From contig NC_080400.1 of the NCBI RefSeq assembly GCF_030265065.1, forward strand, positions 51,879,001 through 51,943,000: 64,000 nt of DNA, read 5' to 3'. The notes under the pieces are model-generated. The model was given only the letters and a program-made list of their open reading frames with translations. It was not told the origin of the DNA and did not search any database. The position numbers and the translations under genes are program-made. Positions 1 through 9,850 of the stretch are shown here, piece by piece. The stretch is from Corythoichthys intestinalis (Eukaryota; Chordata; Actinopteri; Syngnathiformes; Syngnathidae). The first letter of the stretch is position 1. Every line of letters starts with the position of its first letter.

Positions 1-1052
1 TCCTGTGGAGGGTGCTCCGGGAGTACGGGGTACCGAGCCCCTTGGTAAGGGCTGTTCGGTCCCTGTACGACGGGTGTCAGAGTCTGGTCCGCATTGCCGG
101 CAGTAAGTCGAATTCGTTCCCAGTGAGGATTGGACTCCGCCAAGGCTGCCCTTTGTCACCGATTCTGTTCATAATTTTTATGGACAGAATTTCTAGGCGC
201 AGCCGAAGCGTTGAGGGTGTCCGGTTTGGTGGCCTCAGCATTGCATCTCTGCTTTTTGCAGATGATGTGGTGCTGTTGGCTTCATCAAGCCGTGACCTCC
301 AACTCTCACTGGGGCGGTTCGCGGCCGAGTGTGAAGCGGTTGGGATGAAGATCAGCACCTCCAAATCCGAGACCATGGTCCTTAGCCGGAAAAGGGTGGA
401 GTGCCCTCTCCGGGTCGGGGACGAGATCCTGCCCCAAGTGGAGGAGTTCAAGTATCTTGGGGTTTTGTTCACGAGTGAGGGTAGGAGGGAGCGGGAGATT
501 GACAGGCGGATCGGTGCAGCGTCTGCAGTGATGCGGACTCTGCACCGGTCCGTTGTGGTGAAGGAGCTGAGCCAAAAGGCGAAGCTCTCGATTTACCGGT
601 CGATCTACGTTCCTACCCTAACCTATGGTCACGAGCTGTGGGTCGTGATCGAAAGAACAAGATCCCGGATACAAGCGGCCGAAATGAGTTTCCTCCGCAG
701 GGTGTCCGGGCTCTCCCTTAGAGATAGGGTGAGAAGCTCGGTCATCCGGGAGGGGCTTGGTGTCGAGCCGCTACTCTTCCGCGTTGAGAGGAGCCAGTTG
801 AGGTGGCTCGGGCATTTGGTTCGGATGCCTCCTGGACGCCTCCCTGGAGAGGTGTTCCGGGCATGTCCCACCGGCAGGAGGCTCCGGGGTCGACCCAGGA
901 CACGCTGGAGAGACTATGTCGCTCGGCTGGCCTGGGAACGCCTTGGAATCCCGCCGGAGGAGCTGGCTGAAGTGGCTGGGGAGAGGGAAGTCTGGGCTTC
1001 CCTGCTAAAGCTGCTGCCCCCGCGACCTGACCCCGGACTAAGCGGAAGATAA
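1..1052 (+). mobile_element. LINE (non-LTR retrotransposon) reverse transcriptase, 3' part, RTE/Rex3-like
   Basis: One open frame runs from the window edge region to a stop at 1050-1052 (346 codons from the first Met). It contains the reverse-transcriptase core, with a GLRQGCPLSPILF block at about residues 42-54 and the catalytic FADDVVLL motif at about residues 82-89. The thumb region and a conserved C-terminal part (WLGHLVRMPPGRLP, then RPRTRWRDYV) follow. This enzyme copies element RNA into DNA at the target site. The frame is already inside the RT domain at its start, so the endonuclease and 5' half lie to the left of the window or are missing. It ends directly in an ATGG repeat tail, as in fish Rex3/RTE-type LINEs. 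The LINE class is secure; the family name is less so. Confidence 0.85.
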
Positions 1053-1075
1053 TGGATGGATGGATGGATGGATGG
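1052..1075 (+). repeat. (ATGG)6 tail of the LINE
   Basis: Six perfect ATGG units start at the last base of the LINE stop codon and end where the duplicated gene-array sequence begins (1076). Short tandem-repeat tails instead of poly-A are typical of RTE/Rex3-type fish LINEs, so this marks the 3' insertion boundary. Confidence 0.9.
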
Positions 1076-1659
1076 ACTTCCGCTTTATTTCCGCACTTGT
1101 GTTCGCGTTTTCCAGTTTACACGTGCTCTAAACGTCGACACTAGGACGGATAATGGCCATAAACGTGTAATTAATTGCACCTTAAACTTGAAGTGTGGAC
1201 AGGTATAAAAATAGTTGCAAAATACCCTGGAGAAAATTATCTGTCCTAGTATAGACGTCAGGGCCATAGGTATTCCTGTTTACACCACATACACCTCGAA
1301 CAGACAAACAAAAACGCTTAGAAGAAACATGACAGAATGTACAATGTGATCGCATGAAAACTTCAAGTCAAAGTTATTTGTATTATAGCCATTACTTTTC
1401 ACAATGTCGTACTTTTGAATTCTATATCTATGACAATCAGTATGTATATTTTTTAAGCAGTTGCATGGTCATGGTCTAATTTAACCAAAAATGGGCGACA
1501 TATCAAAACTCAAAACTTTCTTTGCTAGCGAAATATTTTTATCTTTGCATTCAGCCACACCAACACACACACACCCCTACGCACCCACTCTCTTACAATC
1601 ACGGGGCTTTTCAACGAAATGTCAAATCTCTCCATCTGACTCCAAATTAAGGGATTTTT
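1076..1659 (-). promoter_or_regulatory. Orphan upstream/promoter block of the Ig-gene array
   Basis: This sequence matches the region just upstream of the minus-strand Ig genes at 31769-31878 plus 33662-34130 and at 39366-39900. It begins at the ACTTCCGCTTTATTTCCGC stretch, which resembles ETS-type sites. No Ig gene lies to its left inside the window, because the LINE tail abuts it. The LINE therefore inserted into the upstream region of a further array copy, or replaced part of it. The rest of the stretch (1270-1659) is shared, non-coding and AT-rich. Confidence 0.6.
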
Positions 1660-2260
1660 GCTAATTAAACAGCTTCAGAGACCTATACCAAAGAAGAAAC
1701 TCATTCATCCAATGTTTAAAACAAGATTTTGTTTAAAAGTATCTGCATTTGTGAAGAAAAAAACAAGTATTACAAATCACATTGATCACATAAACAAATA
1801 TTTATTTGTGCCAAACATTTCAAACTTCATTGAATCCACTGTCCACTTTGAAAGATCAATTTGTTTGGACAAAAACGAGCTCCGCATATCCCTCCAGAAC
1901 AATTGCATTATATCACACTGAAAAAACAAATGTTCAAGATAATCAATGTCATTTTCACAAAACACAAAACAAAATTGTGAACAAAATTAGATTTAAGTTT
2001 CTAGGAGTCTATAACCTGTTTGTGGCATGCATATAGGTTGATATTTGTGGTATCAGAAAATACATTTCTAAAGTTAAGCATTTTAAATTCACTTCTGATG
2101 GCACTAATAGCCTATCAGCCCATAGAGAGCACCCATGAATAGACAATAATAGCACTTTCAGTAGTGGATGCTGAATTCCTTACAAACACTGCAAGTAAAG
2201 TATTATTTATATTCATGGCCCTCAATCACAACAATGTCTTCGTTGGGGCACGGGATGAAC
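1660..2260 (-). mobile_element. L1/Tx1-like LINE, 3' end of ORF2, antisense fragment
   Basis: Read on the minus strand, the fragment encodes pieces of the C-terminal region of an L1-type ORF2, including an NLEHLFFQCDIVQLFW zinc-knuckle-like block near 1830-1980 and a later LHKCRYF-like block. Copies of the same fragment at 34130-34740 and 40000-40230 keep the block in one frame. The fragment lacks the endonuclease and RT domains. It is a dead 3' piece that duplicated with the gene unit. In all three copies it is followed by the same 5'-truncated Tc1. Confidence 0.65.
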
Positions 2261-2882
2261 TTATTTACCTTTGGGACATAACAGGTGATGTCAATAACTA
2301 AATCACACTTGCAGCCAGTTAAAATGGATTCAAGTTGACTCAACCTCTGTCCTGTGTCCTTGTGTGTACCACATTGAGCATGGACAGAAAAAAAAAGACC
2401 AAAGAACTGTCTGAGGACTTTAGAAGCAAAATTGTTAGGAAGCATGGGCAATCTCAAGGTTACAAGTCTCTCCAAAGATCTGAATGTTCCTGTGTCTACC
2501 GTGCGCAGTGTCATCAATAAGTGTGAAGCCCATTTTTACTAACCTCCCTAGATGTGGATGGAAAAGAAAAATTGATGAGAGATTTTAATCAAAGAGTGTG
2601 CGGATGGTGGATAAAGAACCTCAACTAACATCCAAACAAGTTCAAACTGTCCTGCAGTCCGAGAGTACAACAGTGTCAACCCGTACTATCCGTTGGCATC
2701 TGAATGAAAAGGGACTCTATAGTAGGATACCTAGGAAGACCCCACTTCTGACCCAGAGACAAAAAAAAAGTCAGGCTGGAGTTTGCCAAAACTTACCAGA
2801 GAAAGCCAAAAACATTTTGGAAGAATGTTCTCTGGTCAGATGAGACAAAAGTAGACCATTTTGGGAAAAGGCATCAACATAG

Positions 2883-3422
<540 letters not shown>

Positions 3423-3558
3423 TAATTATCGGCCGATAATGGCAATTATGACGTCACACAGATAATCCAGATAATAAAAAAATTCAAACGATAATGCAAT
3501 CCGATAATTATATACTTGATTTAGCCTCCAAATGTGCGCAACCGAAGAATTCAGCACG

Positions 3559-3618
3559 CCGCCTCCTCAACCCCTCCCCTCTCTGAAGCCCCTGAGGGAG
3601 GAGGGGTTGAGGAGGCGG
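3559..3618. repeat. 19-bp perfect inverted repeat (hairpin) in the hAT-like element
   Basis: The left arm at 3559-3577 (CCGCCTCCTCAACCCCTCC) is perfectly complementary to 3600-3618, with a 22-base loop. The second element copy has the same hairpin near 41863-41920 with one mismatch. Confidence 0.9.
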
Positions 3619-3874
3619 AGTTACACGACAAGAAGTAGTTGAATATTATGGCGGCTGTCACTAAAAAAACGACGCTCCCACCATCTGCGAAACATGTACC
3701 GTATAAGTTCCATGAGGCAGAAAGAAAGCGTACTCATTCAAAACCACTAACCCAGCAGCCATTTAAAACTGCATCACAAAGATTTTTGGAACGAATAAGA
3801 GTCTGCTGCTAGCGGGAATGCTAAAGCTATTGTAAACACTAACAAAGTTAAACTACAGGGCTTGTGACGATACA

Positions 3875-3968
3875 GAGTCGGGCTGTTTGGGAATGCAGCC
3901 CAAGGCGGGTGGTAAATTTGCACCTAGGCTAAACACCGGCAAGACTGGAGACCGATAGTCGGCAAGTA
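3875..3968 (+). other. 28S rRNA-like segment captured in the hAT-like element
   Basis: About 95 bp resemble the conserved 5' core of vertebrate 28S rRNA in the sense direction. Landmarks in order are GAGTCGGGCTGTTTGGG, AATGCAGCCCAAGGCGGGTG, GGCTAAACACCGGCA and GAGACCGATAGTCGGCAAGTA. These correspond to the rRNA stretch around GGGAATGCAGCCC, GGCTAAATACCGGCA and GAGACCGATAGTC, with a few substitutions and a short extra stretch. This is a fragment, not an rRNA gene. The GC-rich sequence to about 4190 may be more rDNA-derived material, but I cannot align it from memory. Confidence 0.75.
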
Positions 3969-5556
3969 GCCGTCTGCCGACGGAGCCCGCCGCTCTGGCC
4001 GGTCCGCCTATGGCGAGGCGGGCCGAGCCGAGCGGTACCCCGGCTTGGGGACCTCCGGCGAACACCCCGGTTTCTCGAGCGTTCCCCCACGGCGTGCGAG
4101 CAGAGCCAGGACCCGAATACGCCGCGGCGAACCGGCTGGGGCGGGCGGATTATCCAGTACGAACGTAGCTGCCGCCGCCGCCAAGTCAAGACACGGTTGT
4201 TGTTTTTTTTACCTAAATGACCCGAGAACCAAAGCCCTGGATAAAAAAAATAATGCAGTTTATACGACCACCATTCTTCATGAAAAAGTGATGTCCAGTA
4301 AGCTCGCTTATCATGACGGCACGGTGGTTAGATGATAATTTAAATATGGAGAAAACGAAGTCAGCCAGTCAATAATGCATTCAGTATGTAAAATGACGAG
4401 CGGTCAAATGACTTTGTAACGCTGCCTTTATTTTCGGCTTAACAAAACTCGGGCACAAAACAACACGCACGCGGGTGCGAGTTCCAACTCCGTCCAAATA
4501 GTACTGCCGTGTATCAGTTTAGCTGCTGTAACGCAAATGTCGTGAAAGCCGCAAATGTAAACAAAGCGCTGCAGAATGGGTACATGACATCGTGCTCTTT
4601 TGAGTTAATCATTTTCACAGTGTGCAACAAAGCATATAACATTCACTTTTCAAATTATTTAACTTATTTCTCTGATCAATTACAGTCACAGTAGATAATC
4701 AAATTCTTAAATCAATATTCTGTAGCCACAAATATTATTCAAAATCTTTCCTTCTTCCAAGTTTTTTTTGGTTTTTTTTTTAGGATTAATTAGAATAATG
4801 TATTGCTTAAAACAAGGCTGTTAAGATTATTTTCAGCGAGCTATTTTTCTTCCAAGAAATCTGAGAGAAATACACTTGAAGCGATGGCAGATAATTTCAC
4901 TTATTGCCAATAGATTTACAGTTAAAACTGACTAGTTTTAAGGTTTGTTTTGCAGTGTATTAATGTTATATATGTTAGGAATGGCTTACTTTTAAAGGCA
5001 TTTTTTTGCAACTTAGGTATTTACTCTTTAAGTAATTGTTGCCAAAAGTTTACCATTACACAATGTCAGACAATCTGTCATTATTAAGATGTTTGAATTG
5101 ACGACTTGTTCATATTTTATGTTGGGGAAAAAAATAGCAATAAATTATATTTTTGCACAGTAACATTTTCTTTTGTGTATACTTTAAAATTTTACATAAA
5201 CATTTTAATATAATTATCGGCTTGACATTATCGGTTATCGGTTGGAATGAGGAGGAAATTATCGGTTATCGGTATCGGTTGAAAAATGTATTATCGTGCA
5301 TCACTAGTCTAAAGGTTGTGCTACCAAGTATTGGGCTGAGGGTGCCAATACTTTTGTCCGGCCCATTTTTGGAGTTTTGTGTAAAATGATAATTATTTAA
5401 TTTTTATCCATCTCTTTTGTGTTTTATAATTGCAAGCAAAATAAATGAAGCTATTACTACTAAAGCATTTGTAATTGCAATCATTGTCTGGGAGAAATTG
5501 AGCATTATCTGACATAATTGCAGGGGTGTCAATACTTTTAGCAAGCACTGTGTATA

Positions 5557-5664
5557 GGAATGGCTGTATTGTGAGATGGTGACCCGGCTGATGTCACATT
5601 CGCATTCTTCCTCAATCCAGGAAGTCTCTAATTTCCATGGCGCGGGAGTCAAAAAAATTGAATA
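5557..5664 (-). mobile_element. Inner part of a TTAA-family (X-related) element, minus orientation
   Basis: Reverse-complemented, the block reads ATCCCGCGCCATGAAAATGAGTGA-like sequence followed by TTGAGGAAGAATG and TGTGACGT. This parallels 6150-6220 of the X element at 6026-7692. Its outer end lies at 8385-8490, after the intervening Y element. Similar blocks follow every Tc1 remnant in the window, so Tc1 probably inserted into an X-related element in the ancestral unit. Confidence 0.5.
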
Positions 5665-6025
5665 AGGCGGAAAACACAGACAAGGCTGAAAAAGCAGTTT
5701 CTGCACTTGCACTCCTCTTTAAAAGAAACTACTGTATTTTAAGCCAAAACAACTGTTGTGTTTGATAGAACTGTATGTCTATATGCTGCCATAGCAGATT
5801 CATGGCACATTAAGCCCCGGAACCATTTTTAATTTGTCCGTTATACCCCGGAAACCCTCGTTTACAGATGTCACGCAACCGCTTTTGTTTCCAACCAGCC
5901 ATAAAACGAAGGTAATTAATTATATTTTTATTCTAAATGTCTATCATTTTATAGCTTAGAAACATTAATTGGTGTCTAATATTTGTATTAGAAAAAAAAA
6001 AAAAAAAAAAGAAAAACGACTTTAA

Positions 6026-7692
6026 AGTGCCTGTGACACGAAAAAGCATGTTTATTTCATAATACACGCGGTATTTTATGCCCCTGAATGATATGGGCCG
6101 CTTGGATGTGTGTGGAAGCGATCGCTATTTTTATTTAGTTTTTTGAATCCCGCGCCATGAAAATGAGTGATTTCCGGCTTCGGTCTTGCATTGAGGAGGA
6201 GGGTGCTGTGACGTGTACGGTAGAAGACGTCCTCTTCACGCTACAGTGTACTGTTGTGTATGAGGACGAAGGATTCAGCTGATTTTGCGGATTAATACGT
6301 TTATTTTTCGCATCACGCCAGCCAAACGGCTGCAGAAAAATCATTCTGTATGAGGGAGAGGCGTATGCGCCTTTTTGGAGTTTCAAAAGGTTCCCATTCA
6401 CCGTGGATATTTACTGTGGGACCATTGGACTTATGAGGAAGTGAGTAAACATCTTGTTTTGTATTATGTCAAAAACGAATACAGCGATTACAAAGTAAAC
6501 ACTACAAACTTCCTTTAAATGAAGGACTACTTACGTTTGATCATTGATAGGCATGTAAAAAGCTGTCCTAATGGTCATTAGCAGCACCACGTTAGCTGCA
6601 CAACAAATCCAGCCACCCTCCTCCGGGGAACGAACTGTAAATTTCTCTCCGCCGGGCGGTTTACCGATCCACTAAGACAATTGACAACCGGGTCGTCATG
6701 TCAAATAATCCAGGATAGTTATGTGTGATTTTCCACTTCGAAGACTTTGAAACATCACTCGGTTTGGGTTAGCATGTCGGCTAGCTGTCACGGCTTCTGG
6801 TTTGTTTACATTCTCCGAAGCCGGGGAAGGGAAATGACATATGTCCGATTTAGGTGTCATAAAATATCGTTCGGGAGGTGCAACAGTAAAGGTGAAGTCG
6901 ACATTTTTGACCATTATGGAGTAATTTTGCCATGTCGTCCTGAATAAATGCATTTTTATTATTTCATATTCCATTCAGCACAAAACTGTTATTTGTCATG
7001 AACATGCCATTTATTTAGCAATTGGGGAAAATACTTGGATAAAAAGAATATCCTGTAAAAATATTGAAGTAAAGAGACAGAAACAATGACATTTTGCCGC
7101 TCTCTTCGTCGCGTTTTCCTCGTTGTGAATAGTTCCCCCTCGACGGGCTGACTGGTCCTTCTCAAGCCATTTATATAGCTATTGGGGAAAATACTTGGAT
7201 AAAAAGAATATCCTGTAAAAATATTGAAGTAAAGAGACAGAAACAATGACATTTTGCCGCTCTCTTCGTCGCGTTTTCCTCGTTGTGAATAGTTCCCCCT
7301 CGACGGGCTGACTGGTCCTTCTCAAGCCATTTATATAGCTATTGGGGAAAAATACTTGGATAAAAAGAATATCCTGTAAAAATATTGGAGTAGAGAGACT
7401 GAAACAATGACATTTTGCGTCTCTCTTCGTCGCGTTTTCCTCGTTCTGAATAATTCCCCCTCAATGGGCTGAATAGTAAAACCGATGAGCCCAGTCTACC
7501 GCTGACGTCATCCACCTGTTGGGGACGCTAAAGCCCTATAATGGTAGGCGTGGCTAACCGGCAGATTAAAAGACTAATTTCTCGTCATCTGTGCTTTTCT
7601 AAATTGTTGTATATAGTCGAATCGTCTCAAAATATGATTCTAATTCACATAATAATGCCATTTAAGACTTTTTTTCCCGTGTCATATGCTCT
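6026..7692 (+). mobile_element. X element: TTAA-target, TIR-bearing non-autonomous DNA transposon
   Basis: The element is flanked by TTAA at 6022-6025 and 7693-7696. The paralogous locus at 44.33 kb has the empty site with a single TTAA. The ends are imperfect inverted repeats, AGTGCCTGTGACACG and AGAGCATATGACACG. The interior is non-coding and includes three 160-bp tandem units. A TTAA target fits piggyBac- or Kolobok-type elements; the AG-starting ends do not match the usual piggyBac CCC start, so I leave the superfamily open. A second copy flanks the Gypsy element at 8.9-18.4 kb. Confidence 0.75.
7006..7485. repeat. Three tandem 160-bp units inside the X element
   Basis: Units start at 7006, 7166 and 7326, each beginning with GCCATTTAT and containing CTTGGATAAAAAGAATATCC. 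The first two are almost identical and the third is more diverged. The X copy at 16.9-18.4 kb has only two units (17842 and 18000), so the unit number varies within the family. Confidence 0.9.
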
Positions 7693-8384
7693 TTAAAAAT
7701 GATTCACTTGCATATTTCAAACTTTTAAACAAATTACGTCACAATGAAAAAAATGGTGTCTGTAAAAAAGTCACAGATATCTACCTCATAACTGTCGCTT
7801 AATTGTATTTTTTTTTTTACTGTCGCATTTTCTCTGATGTTAGATGATAATCGATCCAAACAAAGAAAAATTGAAAATATTGAAAAAAAAAAAAAAAAAA
7901 AAAAAAAACGTTTAAAAGGGTAAATATATGAAAAAAAAAACATTTCGACCACTCCTTGATGTTTGCGATTTCTGCATCGCGACCCTTGTTATATTACCAT
8001 GTTTCACCCATAAAATCCCCCAAAAATCCAGCTGTGGCCATTCACAGCTGTGTCTTGACACTCGTTGATACATGCTACATTTACGCTACGTTTTTGGATT
8101 GAAACAAGGTAAGTACATGATAATATCTCGGTAAAGTCATGGTGTCTGTAATTCTGCTCTCGCGTGCGCTCACCTCCAGTTTGGGTTTTGCTGTTTAAAA
8201 AAAAAGTTTTTTTTTTTTTTTTTTTAAATGCCCTCCTGTTCAAAATTTTTCTTCCCCCAGAAAATTGAGATTTTAAGCATTCCAATGATGTATCACACAT
8301 GCATATCAGACAATTTTGAAATTTGGCCAAAACGGGGGTCTAAGAGCAGAACTTCAAGTCATCTGAGTGTTTTCCGCCATAAAT

Positions 8385-8886
8385 AAATCGATCGCGTCCA
8401 CACACATCCAAGTGGTCCATTTCATTCAGGAGCATAAAATATCGCGTGAAATATGATATAAACATGCTTTTTGCTGTCTTACGCATTTTAGGCCTTTTCT
8501 GTTACACACAAAACTATGTTAATAAAGTTATACTTTATTTATTTTAATTATATTGTTATTATGTAGTGATACAATTATAGAAGTTGATCGATATTAGCTT
8601 TTTCTCTTTAATAGTAAAAGGACAAAACATTATGCAGAGGTGTACTTATAATAATAATTAAAAAATTATAAACAAATGATACTATTTACAGTGGTTGCAG
8701 AGAGTTGGGGGGGTGCGAAACATTTACGTCTTCCGGGGGGAGGGCGTAACAGAAAATAACTGAGAAGCACTAGCCTAAGACAAGGTGGAGGAAATTATGA
8801 ACAGTTTACAATGAATGGCAGTACTAGCACATAATATTCAAGCTTCCACAGAGGTAAAAAAGAAATTCCAGTAAAAATTCTCTTAA
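8385..8886. other. Shared inter-gene block: X-related terminus plus unit spacer
   Basis: From 8385 to about 8490 the reverse complement matches the 5' end of the X family (GTGTGTGGACGCGATCGA, then AAGCATGTTTATATCATA and the terminus). From 8490 to 8886 follows AT-rich spacer present in every unit (compare 21240, 25150, 28720, 36350, 48510 and 50690). No coding potential is seen. Confidence 0.6.
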
Positions 8887-8919
8887 AATACAGTGCATGT
8901 GACACGAAAAAATATGTTT

Positions 8920-9831
8920 ATTTCATGATGTAACTGATGTGTAAAATGGTTAAAAGTAATTTTCACCAAAGTTCGTTTTTTTCTAAATTGCATTTTTCAA
9001 AAAATAGTCATTAGCTTCTTCATATTTGTGAGTGTTGTTATAGGGAGTACTATTATTTATTTTAATTTAATTCATCTACATCACCTTTGACTTCGTCGTG
9101 ATGTCACTTCCTCCTGTGTTCGCGCTCTCTGTCTTCAGTTGTTACCGAGACTGCAGAGGCAAGTACGATGTGAAGTTGTTCTTTTGTTGGTGTGTTCTGC
9201 TATGTACAAAAAACGCTAAATAAGAAAGTTAAGTTGCTTTTCAATGTAGCATAGCTTGTTCAGAGAGTATTTGTGTTTCATAGAACTTGGGTACAGCGAG
9301 TGTAATGCTCTTTTTAAGACATTTAAGCCGACGAAGCTGGGGTTAATTCTCACGGTCCCGCCACATTGTTTTTCCTTTGAAGGTGCGCATGAGGGCTTCA
9401 GCCAGAGAGGTCGCTGTATTCATTTTTATTTTTTCTATCAAGTATGTGTGCTCCCTTGTCTTTATTTTGTACTATTTGTATTTTTACTATTGTAATTGTT
9501 CAAATGTTCATGTTCCAAAAATTCTAAAATAATTGTTGAAAGTCAGGAAGGGGAAAATTTGTGTTTGTTGTATAATGTTTTAGTTTTGAAGTTGTGCGCA
9601 GTAAAATGTATATTTCAGTTGTTACCAAGACTGCAGAGAGAGGCAGGTGCACATGAGGGCTTCAGCCAGAGAGGTCGCTGTATTCATTTTTATTTTTTCT
9701 ATCAGATGGCTGTGTGAGTCAATAAACTCCTTCTGGCTGGCAACAAAGCGACCTCCTCCTCGTCATCATTTGTCAACACAACACAACGCAGAAGTTTTAT
9801 CTAGCCAGGGGTCAGAAAGACACCGGCTACA
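8920..9831 (+). repeat. 5' LTR of the old Gypsy element (approximate)
   Basis: The right border is set by the primer-binding site and the left border by the end of recognisable X sequence, so the left edge is approximate. It contains a partial internal duplication (CAGTTGTTACC near 9138 and 9616, GAGGGCTTCAGCCAGAGAGG near 9390 and 9655) and an AATAAA at about 9721. Confidence 0.55.
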
Positions 9832-9832
9832 A

Positions 9833-9850
9833 TGGTGCCGTGACCCGGAT
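9833..9850 (+). other. Primer-binding site, tRNA-His type
   Basis: TGGTGCCGTGACCCGGAT begins with TGG, and its first twelve bases are complementary to the 3' end of vertebrate tRNA-His (GTCACGGCACCA). It lies between the LTR-like sequence and the Gag zone, where reverse transcription is primed in LTR elements. Confidence 0.7.

Larger units (their letters stand above)
5665..8382. mobile_element. Putative TIR element Y, carrying a nested X element
   Basis: The left end GGCGGAAAACAC (from about 5665) and right end GTGTTTTCCGCC (to about 8379) form a 12-bp inverted repeat. In other units (28.6, 36.2 and 50.6 kb) the flanking sequence continues without this stretch, so it is an insertion. Without the nested X element it is about 1.05 kb. 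A TAA-like target repeat is possible but not clean. There is no coding sequence I can support. It contains long A and T runs (7885-7908, 8211-8225) and a strong plus-strand splice-donor match (AAG/GTAAGT) at about 8107-8114. Confidence 0.5.

Noticed and set aside
3875-3968. A functional 28S rRNA gene
   Set aside because: Only about 95 bp match, with indels, inside a transposon. No 18S, 5.8S or further 28S sequence is present.
4045-4335. 96-codon frame in the centre of the hAT-like element
   Set aside because: It falls in the GC-rich, partly rDNA-like region, has no transposase motif and probably reflects composition.
7006-7485. The 160-bp direct repeats as a CRISPR-like array
   Set aside because: The repeats are contiguous without spacers and lie in a eukaryotic transposon.
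8004-8330. 108-codon minus-strand frame spanning the poly-A/poly-T run near 8200
   Set aside because: Low-complexity lysine run and no domain; the matching frame in the second copy is disrupted.
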